DNA of 64,000 nucleotides, taken from the NCBI GenBank assembly GCA_963921935.1, contig OY998180.1, positions 195,155,044 through 195,219,043 on the forward strand. The letters are read 5' to 3'. Both the position numbers and the translations under genes were made by a program. Source of the stretch: Galeruca laticollis (lineage: Eukaryota > Arthropoda > Insecta > Coleoptera > Chrysomelidae). Position 1 is the first letter of the stretch, and each line of letters opens with the position of its first letter. Below are positions 11,901 to 23,900 of this stretch, piece by piece. The notes beneath the pieces are model-generated. The model was not told the DNA's origin. It saw only the letters and a list, made by a program, of their open reading frames with translations, and did not search any database.

Positions 11901-14900
11901 TAGCTATTCTGTGGATGTATAGGATAGTGGTTTTGGGGCACTGGTTTCGTTGTATGCAGAATAGGTCTAGTTGTAGTGTTATTTGCATTTTTTTGTATAT
12001 TCATACGATTGTTGTCATTGTTTGGTTTAAATAGACTATGGTAGAATGCACATCCCTTATAGTTGGCTGGGTGGGCACCATCACATAGAGCACATCTAGC
12101 AGGGGTATCTTTACTTTTTTTGCAGGCTGTCGTATTATGTGCTCCACCACATTTGACACACGCAAATGGTCTGTTGCAGTATGACCTTGAGTGTCCGTAC
12201 TGCTGGCATCTCATGCATTGTGTAATACCCTTTGTTGTTTTGGGCGGTTCTATTTGAATAGCTCTGTTTTGTAGATTTGACAGCTTGTAGATATCTCTGT
12301 TGTTGTCTGCTGGTTCTAGATCGACGAAAAAGATATTCAGCGGTTCTTTTGTTATTCGGCTCTTACAATTCATTACATTTCTCACCTTGTGTCCATTTTT
12401 GGTTAGTTCTGATTTTATTTCTTCTATGTCCGTAGTATGATGTAATTGTTTAATGACAATTCTATAGGCACGCTCTTCTTTAGGTTAATAAGTATGGTAT
12501 ATTATGTCGTTGTCCCTCATGTGTTTTATTACCTTCCTATATGTATCTGGTGTGTCACAACATATCTTTACAGTATTGTCGGCTAGGGATTTTGTGGTGT
12601 ATTGTGTGCTTTCTGCTATTGTGCCCAGTTGTTCTATCATCTCCACATAGTTAATTACTCCGTATACGTATATTGGAGGTGGTTTTGGTGTTTTATTTTC
12701 ATTTTCGTTGATTTTTGTGGCGTCTACTATCTCTTCCTGTGTTAAGGGGCTAAACTTGTTATTTGTTACTGTCTCTTGTGGTCTATTTGTTGCACTAATT
12801 TTTCTTCTCTTTGTGTTTTTAACTACTTGCCAATTATTTTTGTTGGAGCTATTATTTTGCTCGTACTCGTCGTAACCTGCGAATTCTTCTTCACTAGTTG
12901 ATGACATTCTACAGTAGTTTTGGCTATGTGATGCTTGCTGTGGAGGGGATGGTTGGCTGACAGTATACTGGGGTTGTTGAATATGTCCATGCAATATTGG
13001 TTGAGGGTGAGTTTGAATTTGATGATATTGCGGTATTTGTGTATTGAAAGGTGGGACACCCTGTACAGTACTTCCATTGTTTTGAGGCATCATTTGTTGG
13101 CTATAATTAAATCCCGGCCCATTAAAAGCTGGTAATGTGTTCATTTTTTTTTGTCTCTTTTATTTACTAATGAGTTGTCCAGTTTTTATCATTAGCTGAT
13201 AAGAAATTAATTTTGTTTTGTGATTCACTTTTTTTTTTTGTCGAAGCACTATTGATAACCGGAGCGATACACGTCTTTATGCTACGAAATTCAAATGAAT
13301 ACTGGACCTTATATATGCTTTATAGAATAACAGGCATATTTCAGTACTTGCGCCCCACCATGTTTTGGTGATCATTTTGAGGAAATTAATGGCTTTATTA
13401 CATTTTATTTTGATTGCTTCGATATATGGTTTCCAATTTAATTTATTATCTAATGTTACTCCTAAGTACTTAATTTCTTTTTTATGTGGTATCATGTGGT
13501 CCCCCAACTGGATGTTCTGAGTTTCTGGGATACGGTGCCCTGAAAATATGGTGAGATTTGATTTAGACGTTGATAGATCGAACCCTACTTCTTCAATAGC
13601 TTTTATGTTGTTTGAGGTGGCCTTGTTTAGAGTATTTATACAATTTTCATATTTTTTGTCCTTGACATGTATTACAAAGTCATCAGCATATTGTATAAGT
13701 GTGTAATTCCTGCATGCTTGATGCATTTTGATGGTATATATGTTGAATAACAGTGGTGCTAAAACGGAGCCCTGTGGTAAACCTCTAGATGTATGCCTTG
13801 GTCCTAATAATGCGTCTTTTTGTCTTATAAATATTTTTCTGTCTGTCATAATATCGCACAGAATATTTCGTACTTTGGTAGGCATACCGATTTGTTTCAG
13901 CATTCCGTTCAGTATTGGAATTTCCACAGAGTCGTATGCGCCTTTTACATCCAGGATTATAGCTGCAGTATACCCATTTTCTCCAAAATTAATTTGTATA
14001 TCAGTGACAAGTTGGCTCACCGCGTCCATTGTGCCATATCCTTTCCTAAATCCATACTGATGAATTGGTAATATTTTGTGTTCTTCTAACCACCATTCTA
14101 TTCTGTTTTTTAATATCCTTTTGAATGTTTTCAATAGGCATGCTAATAATGATATGACTCTGTAGGAGTCAGGGTCATTTGGATCTTTTTGATGTTTTAA
14201 TATTGGAACTGCAATTAGGTTTTTCCAATCTAGTATTGTGCATTTGCCCATTTTTAGTATGTTGTTATATATTTCCAATAAAAAAGATTTGGCATTATTT
14301 GGTAGGCTGCATAACATCGGATATGTGATATTCTCTAAGCCTGGTGCGGTGTTTTTTCTTTGTTTTATTGTGTTTTCTAGTTCTTGGATATTTATCAAAT
14401 TTTCGAATATTTGTGGTATTGTTTCCTCATGTTCCTGCTCATTTTCTAAATTATTTTGGTAGAAGGTAGATGGCGGTGCTATACTCTCTAGTAGCTTTTC
14501 TTTCCAATCCTCACTGCAGAAATGAATGTTCTCTGTCCGTATGAAAGTTCTTTTCATTTTCTTGGCCTGTTTCCAAATGTCTGACATTGATGTGTTTTTA
14601 TTCAGATTGGTGCAGTATGCTCTCCATGAGGATCTTGCCTTTTCTTTCAAACATTTTTTTGTGCTTGCCGCTATTTTTTGCACTGTAATGAAGTTTTCCA
14701 ACGTGCTGTTAATTTTGTAGGCAATTACCGCATTTTTTCTATCTGTTACAGCTATGTCACATTCTCTGTCCCACCAAGGTGGTAGTGTTCTTGACTTTAT
14801 TTTGAATGGTTTGTTTGTTGGCAGGGATACTTGGGCAGCTGTGTTTATTCCTTGTATTAGATATTCATATTTTGCATTAATGTCATTAAAAATAGGTGGT

Positions 14901-17900
14901 GTTTGTGAGAAATACAGTTCTGCTTCGTTTTTGAATATTGACCAGTCTGCTCTATTTATATTCCATTTATTGGAAGGACATATTAATTCCTTTGTTTGTA
15001 GACACTTATTTTTAGGCACATTGATGTTAATAAGTATTGGAAAGTGATCTGAACCCAGTGTGTCCTTTATTACGTTCCAATCTATGTTGTTTATGAGATA
15101 GGGTGTACTAAGTGTCAGGTCCACTGCGGAATTTTCCCCGTTGCGGTTTAATCTAGTAGGTGTTCCATCGTTTGCCAATATTAAGTCATGATTTTCTAAG
15201 ACGTCTAGAAGTTGTAAACCCCTCTGATCATTTTTGTACGAACCCATGTTCTGTTGTGTGCGTTAAAATCTCCACATATTATGCCATTCTCTTTAGATAT
15301 GATATTAAATATGCTTTTCCAGTCGCTGTTATTGATGCTAATTTTTGGGGGGCAATACACAGATAATATTTTAAACTGTAAATATTTATTAAAATTAATT
15401 TCGGCAGCACATATGTTGATGTCAGTATTTACTTTAATGTTAATATCTAATTTTTTTAAATTTATTTTTACCTTTATTAGTATTGCTGTACCTCCATATC
15501 CGTCATCCATATCAGTTCTAATTAGATTATAACCTGGAAAATTGATGATGTTTCAGATATAACGCAAATATCAATATTGTGTTCTGACAGACACTTCATC
15601 AAACTATATTTATTTGCAATCGCCGAGCGCGCGTTCCATTGTAATATTTTAATTTTATTAAGCATTGGTATTTTTTGGCAGATTATGATTCATTTTATAT
15701 AACCTACAAATTGAATGTCAACTTTTTGTAATTCTTCAAATGAGCTAATGTCTTCCAAGATGTTTTTGAAAACTTGGAAGAACGTTTGAATAAATGTTGT
15801 ATCATTTTCTTCATTTGACTGCATGGATTCTATTTCCATATTTTCATTTGTACTATTATTTTTAAATTGAAATACTGGTTTACTAGGACCAAAGGATCTG
15901 GGAAACATGGGTGCTTGTGTGATTGTATCCTACGTTTTTTGGTTTGTGTGATTGTGTGTTTACTGTCTGATGTTGAGGGTTCTGATGGTGTATTTTTTTT
16001 TAAATGTATTACTTTCCCTATTTGTTTTGTATTGGTGGATTGTTGTCTTAGGAAGTAATGGAAAGCTTTCCGACGTATTATCAAGTACATTGAACCTGTT
16101 ATTGCTAATTTTACTAATATATGAATTATCAGACCAGTTTTTTGCTTCTATATAGGTTACATTATTATCTGACATGAATTGTTTTATTTGCTTCTGTTTT
16201 TCAAATACGGGGCATTTTTTATGTATCGTTTTATGATCGTTTGATTTACAATAAAAACAAAATGTGTCTTCAGGATCTTTGCATGAATTATTTTCTTCCT
16301 TTTTCTTGCTACAATTTATGCATAGTGTGTTAGTGCTTTTACACTGCTTGGCCACATGGCCATACCTCAAGCAGTTGTAACACTGTACTACCTTTTGAAT
16401 GTATTTTTCTACAGGACATACAACGCTATTAATTATAACAAATGGGGGTAACACGTTACCCCCGAATGACACTAAAACTGTTTGCCTTGGTATATATACT
16501 GCTTCCGCATCAATATCAATTTTTCGTTTAAATCTACGAATACTGGTGACTGCGTTTGGAGACTCAATATTTTCCAACAAATACTCGTCACTGAATGTGG
16601 TATCTACTTCTTTGATTACCCCTTTCCTTTCTATTAAATTATTGGGTATGAATGCTTTTAATTGTTCCTCTTTCAAGTTTTCGTTTTCTATTAACATATT
16701 AGCGTCTTTAGTAGTTTTAACCTCTACTCTTACTCTATTTCTACCTACCTTTTGTATTTTAGTAATGTCTTGAACTTTTAGTTTTTTATGTAATAAGTGT
16801 CCAACTGACATGGGATGTCAATTTCCTAAATTTTCATTATTAATTTTTTCGATAAATACGTAAATTTTATCAATTGAATATAAATTAGGTTTATCAAGCT
16901 TGAACTTTTTTGCTACCTGTACTGAAATACCTGTCGGTGTCTGACCAGACAAGCGTGTTTCTTTATCCTTTCCTAAGTTTTTGCTTTCCTGAAATGCTGT
17001 TTGGTATGTTGAATTGTAACGCACATTCCTTGAGTTATCATTATTATTGCACAAATCTGAAGTTCCCCCTTTGTCAGGGGGATCTGCACTAGACATTTTT
17101 CACTAAACTATAAATTTGATTAACTGATTTACTAGGTGGATTGACCGGTTCAATAGAATTGGAATTCTTAACAAAAACGATTTGTTGATAAGAGAGCTGT
17201 TTTAAACACGTCTATACTAATTGACTGTTAAAATCGCACTATCACAAACATTTATTTCAATATTATTGAAAAAGGATATCAAACAAATATAAAAACTATA
17301 ACAAAAACAATAACTCATTTAAAAGTGTTTAAAAAAACTTAATGCAATAAAAATAACAGCCATGTAGGAACTGTAGATGAACTTTGTTATACATTCATGG
17401 GGAATCAGAGCTGCGATGTTTCTTTCTTGATTTTGAACAAGATGCTCGGAGATCGCATCAGCAAGATGTTTGTAGCATCTACTTCTTTTTTCTCCCCATA
17501 TGACTTCTGCGCTTTTGAAGGGAGTGTTCTTAGCAATAATTTCTTGAAAAGACAAGTTACTCAGTCTGACTATGATCTTGAGATAAATATTTTTAAATAA
17601 ACACCGCGATAACCATTCAGTTTTCCTGTTTTTTACAAAATATTCAAGTTTTTCGAAATCTATTAAAGATGGGAATGATGTATACGGACGGGAATGACGT
17701 TTTCTTATGGTTTCTATTTTTTTTTATTGAAAAAATATAAATATTCTAAGCTATAAAGTAACAAAATCAAACATCCTATTCTTACTGCTCTCACAGCCTT
17801 TACAAATCACATAATATAAACTATTGCAAATGAAAAATAAACGGTTTTAAAGATTAAACTAACTTTTCCGCATCTGTGGCCCTGAACAATATTCTATCAT

Positions 17901-20900
17901 AAAATTGTTACTTGTATACACTTCGGGGGATGCTAACAAACCGAAATTTCTCCAACAATAACCAAAAATTTAGTATATCTAGTTTTATTGGACCCGCTGT
18001 ACTCGCTCTAGTCAACTGAAAATCAATAGAATACATTTGTGAGACACCTTGAACAATACTTATTCATAAAGTTGATCAATCGTATACTCTCTGAAGGCTG
18101 TATCGTGCTAACAAACTGAAAATTCTCCAAAAATGACAAAAATTTGGTACTTCAAGTACCACAGCACCCGTTTTACTGGCTTTAGTGAGCTCAATATCAA
18201 TAGGGTTCATATTTAAGACGCTCTGAATAATATCCAATCATAAAATTCATCACTTGTATATACTCCGGAGGCTGTATCATGCTAACAAACTGAAACTTCT
18301 CCAAAAATGACAAAAATATCGTACTTAAAGTACTGTAGCACTGGTTGTATTGGCTCTGGTGAGCTGAAAATCAATAAGGTTCATCAGTGAGATGCCCTGA
18401 ATAATATTCAATCATAAAATTGGTGACATGTTGAACTCCGGAGGCTGTATCGTGCTAACAAACTGAAATTTCTCGAAAAACGACAAAATGTCGTACTTCA
18501 AGTACCATAGCACCCGTTGTACTGGCTCTGGTGAGCTGAAAATCAATAGGGTTCTTCTGTGAAATGTCCTTAACAATATTCCATCATAAAATTGGTGGCC
18601 GACGACGACGACGACATACACACAGGATTTTTTTCTAAAAACCGTTTTTTCGTGTTGTTGTTGATGGATAACGTAAAAATAACTCAAAAAAAAATTTCAA
18701 ATTTCCAACTTTTTTGTGGGTAAACCAATACTTTTCTCGCATATTAGATAGGTTGGCGGAAAAGTAAAAATTCCTTCCAGAAGCATGTGTAGTAGTTTGA
18801 CAAACAAAATACTTTTCCAAGAAACTAGAACTTAATGTTATGATAACAATTCCGCGCCTACTTGGTATTCAAAATACATAATAAAATAATTTTTCAGGCT
18901 TTCTCAAAAACATCAACAGTTCCTTGGAATTTAAAAAAAATCTGTCTCCTTTCAAAACTATTTTGGGAGAACTGAGTATTTTAATAATTTGGTTCATCAA
19001 CTTTGAAAAGTTGAGTGTCATCTTCCTAGTTTTCAGAATGTTCGCAAACCTTTCACCTCTCGATCACTGGCATCAATATCATTTTGACAGACTACAACAT
19101 AACGATATACTTGAAGTTTCTTGTTGCATTTATTTTCAAACTGCACCAAGATAAGGTACCTGCAAGAAAATTCCATTCTTTTCATCCTCAAACTGCTCCA
19201 AAGTTACCTGCAAGGATATGTTCTTTATTGTTGCTCGAACATGATCGTAATTGTGAATCAGTGCAATGAGGTTCTTGAGCAATGCCTTCATCACCATAAA
19301 CATTGGGGTAAAACAACGTTGATGTTTTTGCCAATGATCTGACTGCTCAGAAGGACGTCGGAATCAGAACTGTTACTGTCATTTCTGCTCAAATCACCTA
19401 GCGAATACCTCACTTGCTTCTCAAAGATTAAGGTCCCCAGGCCATAATGTGGACAGTTTTGGTAGATATTAGTTCAGTCATTTTATCAATTTCTTCCCCA
19501 GAAATAGTCAGGATTTTGACGCCTGAGCAATTTTCAGTCCAAACTTTGATCAGCTTGGTGAAATTTGGAATATCTTCACCATGGCTAACAGTCCGGTCGG
19601 CGGTACACTTACAAACGCCTCTGATACCGACAGGGGTTCCCTTGCCATGGCTAGCCTCATGATAATTCCATGTAATGTACTGGATACTTGGATAAAGGGT
19701 ACCAACATGATGAGCCATAAATGAAAACATTTGTTTATTTCGATACTGAGTGGATGGTGAATCGCTGAGAAAGTGAAGTACTTGAAGCTCAGGATTGGCC
19801 AAAATAAACTGTTCTATAATTGGGTTGAGATGTGCCCATATCGCACCAGCATCATGCTTCAAACATTCCGATAAAGAACAGAAATTGACAGTTTCAGAAG
19901 AGGTATAAACTACTACTGTGTGTATGGTAATCTGTTGACGTGATCCCCCAAAGTGAAAATCTTGGGTTTCTTCGCACTACTTCAGGTTGTAGTTCTCACT
20001 GATGTCACAGTGAATCAGTATCTCTTTCTGGTCAAGATTTTCCTTTAGAGAACGGATTGAATCTTGGTGATAAATTCGTGAAATGTGTTGCATGAATTGT
20101 CTCAATTTATTTTCAAAAATTTCCACTGCAAGCTCCACGGTTTTTTCTACAATCTTTTTCCCAATTTTTGCTGAAACTTTTCTTGTTCAAGTCTTTTTGT
20201 CAAAATACTTTTCTTTAACACGAACCCACTGATAATACGAAATCATCTGATCTTTGTCGATCATCTGGTATTCCACTTTCTCAGATTTACACTCTACATT
20301 GTCTGGGAAGACAATATTAATTTTTTCTATTACAACAAATTTTATCCCTTCATGGTATTGCTGTCAACAATTGAAACAACAATTTCATGACATTTTCATA
20401 ATTTTCAAAGATACGTCATTCCCATCTGTCTCACGTCATTCGCGTCTGCTTTGATATGGACGGGAATTATGTTTTGACAACTTTTCTTATGTTAAGGTGA
20501 TTAAAATCAAATAGCAAATAATATAATAAGGATCATATAAGAGTAGTAAAAGATAATGTTTTACTTTATCGTTGATTAAAAAAAAGTAATAATAGCTAAA
20601 AAATTACTTACGACGGGAATGACGACCACACTAGTTACTTGAAAGTACAAAGGCTCTTACAGCTCCTTTAAACATACAACTCTCCTCACCAACAGGCCAG
20701 AGGAGACTGAACAGGTTCCCGCGCGTTCTTTTGGTGGGGTTAGAGAGTCGTAAAATCTTAACGTCTTTATATATTTGAAAATAACGGATCACGAGCGGGA
20801 AGGATGCAAAAAACTAACGACAAACTGTATCCTTGCAAAAAATATATAAAAACAAAATTATTGTTGGGTCAAGTATAACATTCGAATACCGCCATAATTT

Positions 20901-23900
20901 CTTGTTGTATATTTATTCATAAAATGAAACTTTTTTTTACTTTTTTAAAGAGAACGACAGAGTCCTTTAATTGATGTTGCATTAGCAACAGCGTACGGGA
21001 ATGACGTTTTCGACTGACATTTGGAAAAAAGTAGGTAATTCGGTAGAAAAATGGCAAACAGTTGATGATGTTTTTGATTTTTTCATAATTTAATTTCAAG
21101 ATTTTTTGGTTTTAGCGAGATTCACCCATTCATTAATACTCATTGTATTTTCATTGTTCCTCTTGTTCATTCACTCATGCGGGTTTTCTGCGGTATTCTG
21201 AGAGTTATTTTCCAATGCAGTACATAGGGATGGGCTAGGAGCACTAGACTGTTTTGTTCCTAAAGTTTCATCAAATACATTGAAGTATTCCCAAGTAATT
21301 TTTTGAGTCTCCAGTCAGTTTCAGTCTTTGTTGTGTCGGTAATTAGTTATTAAATTTCTATATTTATTATTACAATCATTACCAGATACGTTGTAGTTGC
21401 CAACTTTTTTCATTTCGGCTGCAATTTGATTCCATAATTTCAATTTTTTACTTGAAGGCATGTTGAATTTGGCCTCTTGCCCTAATCGACAGTTCAATAA
21501 TAATTTTATGGAAATGTCACTCCACTTGAACTGCATATGTTTTCCTGCAGTACTAGTACCAGGTGTCTCATACTCATCAGATGGACCATCACTGGAGTTA
21601 TTATTATTAAAAAGTTCTTTATTTAAATATTTTGATTCCCAAAATTACAGATTACAGAGTGAAAAAATAGTGCCGGTGGTCTGGCTTTTATCCTGCGGTC
21701 TGCGTTCGTCCTGTGAGGTTATTAAGGCACCTTGAGGTAACATGGATATTGGTTGATAACTATCTAATAATTATACAAAGCAAAAGGGAGTCTTGGAAAT
21801 TATTTTGTGAAAATCTTAATAAAAATACACCTGTAAAAGACATATGGAAATATATTAAAATGTTAAAAAATTCATATTCTCCTCCTGCAAATAATGTTCA
21901 AATAGAAGATTGGACAGAATTGTTTTTTAATAAATTAGCTCCGCCATGAGTAGAGACAGAATTTGAGTTAGAGTTGGAATACAATAATATTGTACAAGAT
22001 TTGGATAGCAAATTTACATTACTAGAACTAGAAGTTAGCACAAAAAATAACAATAGCTCTGCCCCAGACAGAGATCTTATATACAGGGTGTCTCATTATA
22101 TTCTGACTGTTTTTAAGAGCGTATATCTACGAAACGGTTCTAGATAATAAGATGCGGTTTTCACAGTTAGGTTTAAAATTACCGCAAGTTTTGTTGTGAC
22201 ATATTTATATAAATGGCCTACTTCCGGTTTACCCGCTAGAAAAGTGACGTATTTTCAGAATACAGTAGATGTAACTTTTTAAATGGGGCACCCTGTATAT
22301 TTAGCAATTTCTTGAAAGACGCATATTTTCACTTTATAACGGTACCTTAAAGTTTAAAATCGGTGCACAGAAAGCGAAGTTAGATAACTTTAACTGGGAT
22401 ATTGTAATGATTCAGATATAAAGTTGAAATTGTCATAAACAAAAACTTTATTAGCTGGTAACCAAAAGTGAACAGTAAAAAACAAATAAGAACATGTTTT
22501 AGGACACTCTAAAACAAATGTTCGATGTGTCTTCCTTCTTGGTCTATACATTTGTGGAATCGAACCATTAAGTTGTCAAATGCTGCTGTCAGCATTTCAA
22601 GAGGAATATTTTCCGTTACCTGCCGTATGTTATTTTTTAATTCCTCAATAGTAGCAGGCATCGGGTTGTAGACTCTATCTTGCATATATCCCCATATAAA
22701 AAAATCTGGAACAGTCAGGTCTGGAGAATTTGGAGCCCATTCTATTGGACCACTCCTACCAATCCAATTATTTCCAAATTGTTGGTTAACAGATTCTCTT
22801 GCTATGTTGGAATAATGGAGTGGAGCCCCGTCTTGTTGAAAGTAAACATTTTGGTTTAAAATAACATCTTGTTCTAACTGGGGATAGAAAAAGTTTTCCA
22901 ACATATCGGTATAATTATTACCACAAACTGTATTTTCTGCAAAAAAGAAAGGTCCATATAATTTTTCACGAGACACTGCACACCAAACTACCTTTAGGAG
23001 AATCTCTTTCATGTTGATGAAATTCTCTTGGATTTTCTAATCCCCAAATTCTACAGTTATGTTTATTAACTCGTCTATTTATATGGAACGCAGCCTCATC
23101 AGACATAATAATTCTAAAATTTGGATATGTTCTGTACAAATCTGTTAAAGTTTCACACCGTACAAATCTGAAAGAGTTACATATAAATACTCTTTTAGCA
23201 TGATCCCGATCGTTAATTTTTTGTAAAACTTGAATTTTATAAGGTTTAAATTTGAGAACTTTTAGAACTCTAAAAACTTTAGTTTTGTCCATTTCCAAAT
23301 TTGATGCTATTTTTCTAATTGAAATTTTCGGATTTCTCTGTACAAGCTTATAAACAGATAACATTTCTTCTAAATTTCCATTTACAGTTCTCCTTTTTCT
23401 AGATATAGAAGCAGTATTCCTAAATTTGGTTAACCATGTTTTAATGGTATTTGTAGCAGGAGGATTATTATTAAACTCTTCTAAATCGTCTTCTAGTCTG
23501 AACATAGGATTGAGTTTGGCATATAAAAATATTGTGTGAGATTTTTCTTGTGCTGTATACTGCATTTTGAGAGATTAAACACTTGAATTTTATTGAATAT
23601 AAAACACAATGTGACGTTCTGTCAATGATCGCAATATCTTTGTGATGAGACATATTAACGCCTCCTTGATTATTATTTTTTAATAAGATATATGAATCAT
23701 TACAGTATCCTAGTTAAAGTTATCTAACTTCGCTTTCTGTGCACCGATTTTAAACTTTAACGTAGCGTTATAAAGTAAAAATATGCGTCTTTTAAGAAAT
23801 TGCTTAATATACAGGGTGTCCCATTTAAAAAATTACATCTACTGTATTCTGAAAATACGCCACTTTTCTAGCGGGTAAACCGGAAGTAGGCCATTTATAT

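Larger units (their letters stand above)
8918..13312 (-). mobile_element. LINE C, near-complete Jockey-clade element inside LINE B
   Basis: On the minus strand it runs from a 5' end at 13312 through ORF1 (13144-11738) and ORF2 (11757-9076) to an A-rich/(TA)n tail. It is flanked by a direct repeat of about 13 bp (TGGACCTTATATA). Damage is light: one in-frame stop in ORF1 and two mutually compensating frameshifts in ORF2. Both ORFs, the 5' UTR and the tail are present, so this was a full-length, fairly recent insertion of an autonomous family. Related degraded copies lie in Srp72 introns 8 and 9. Confidence 0.85.
7690..17250 (-). mobile_element. LINE B (LOA/I-like, RNase H-bearing), interrupted by LINE C
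   Basis: On the minus strand the order is ORF1 gag (17096-15690), ORF2 endonuclease and reverse transcriptase (about 15540-13313), then, after the LINE C insertion, the rest of ORF2 with RNase H (8917-7712). The junction residues (FYKAYIRSS | SILDYGSVLYRSASKQ) rejoin by comparison with LINE F (FYRAYTRSILDYGSFLYGSATK). The copy has most of its length but carries at least one stop and two frameshifts besides the insertion. Outer limits are approximate. Confidence 0.8.
17667..20427 (-). mobile_element. Unassigned DNA-transposon-like element with GGGAATGACG motifs
   Basis: A near-perfect 16-bp inverted pair, AGATGGGAATGATGTA at 17667-17682 and TACGTCATTCCCATCT at 20412-20427 (15 of 16), brackets a degraded minus-strand protein gene (about 20370-18950). 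Further motif copies lie at 17689-17700 and, outside, at 20433-20446 (diverged), 20459-20471, 20615-20624 and 20995-21007. The protein has two Asp-containing motifs (IHCDISENYN, LHFLSDSPSTQYRNK) and WNYHEASHGKG, a layout seen in uncharacterised arthropod and cnidarian repeat proteins. I cannot assign it to a named superfamily. A satellite-bearing element is inserted near its 3' side (17838-18766). Confidence 0.45.

Noticed and set aside
17932..18600. CRISPR-like regular repeats
   Set aside because: The 174-bp units are contiguous satellite monomers without spacers, in a eukaryotic genome.
19428..19862. A host gene encoding a 144-residue protein
   Set aside because: The frame continues on both sides as decayed homologous sequence, lies between inverted repeats and belongs to a repeat-associated protein family.
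21541..21730. A host exon with splice sites before LINE E
   Set aside because: No conserved reading could be found; the stretch looks like LINE or transposon flank.
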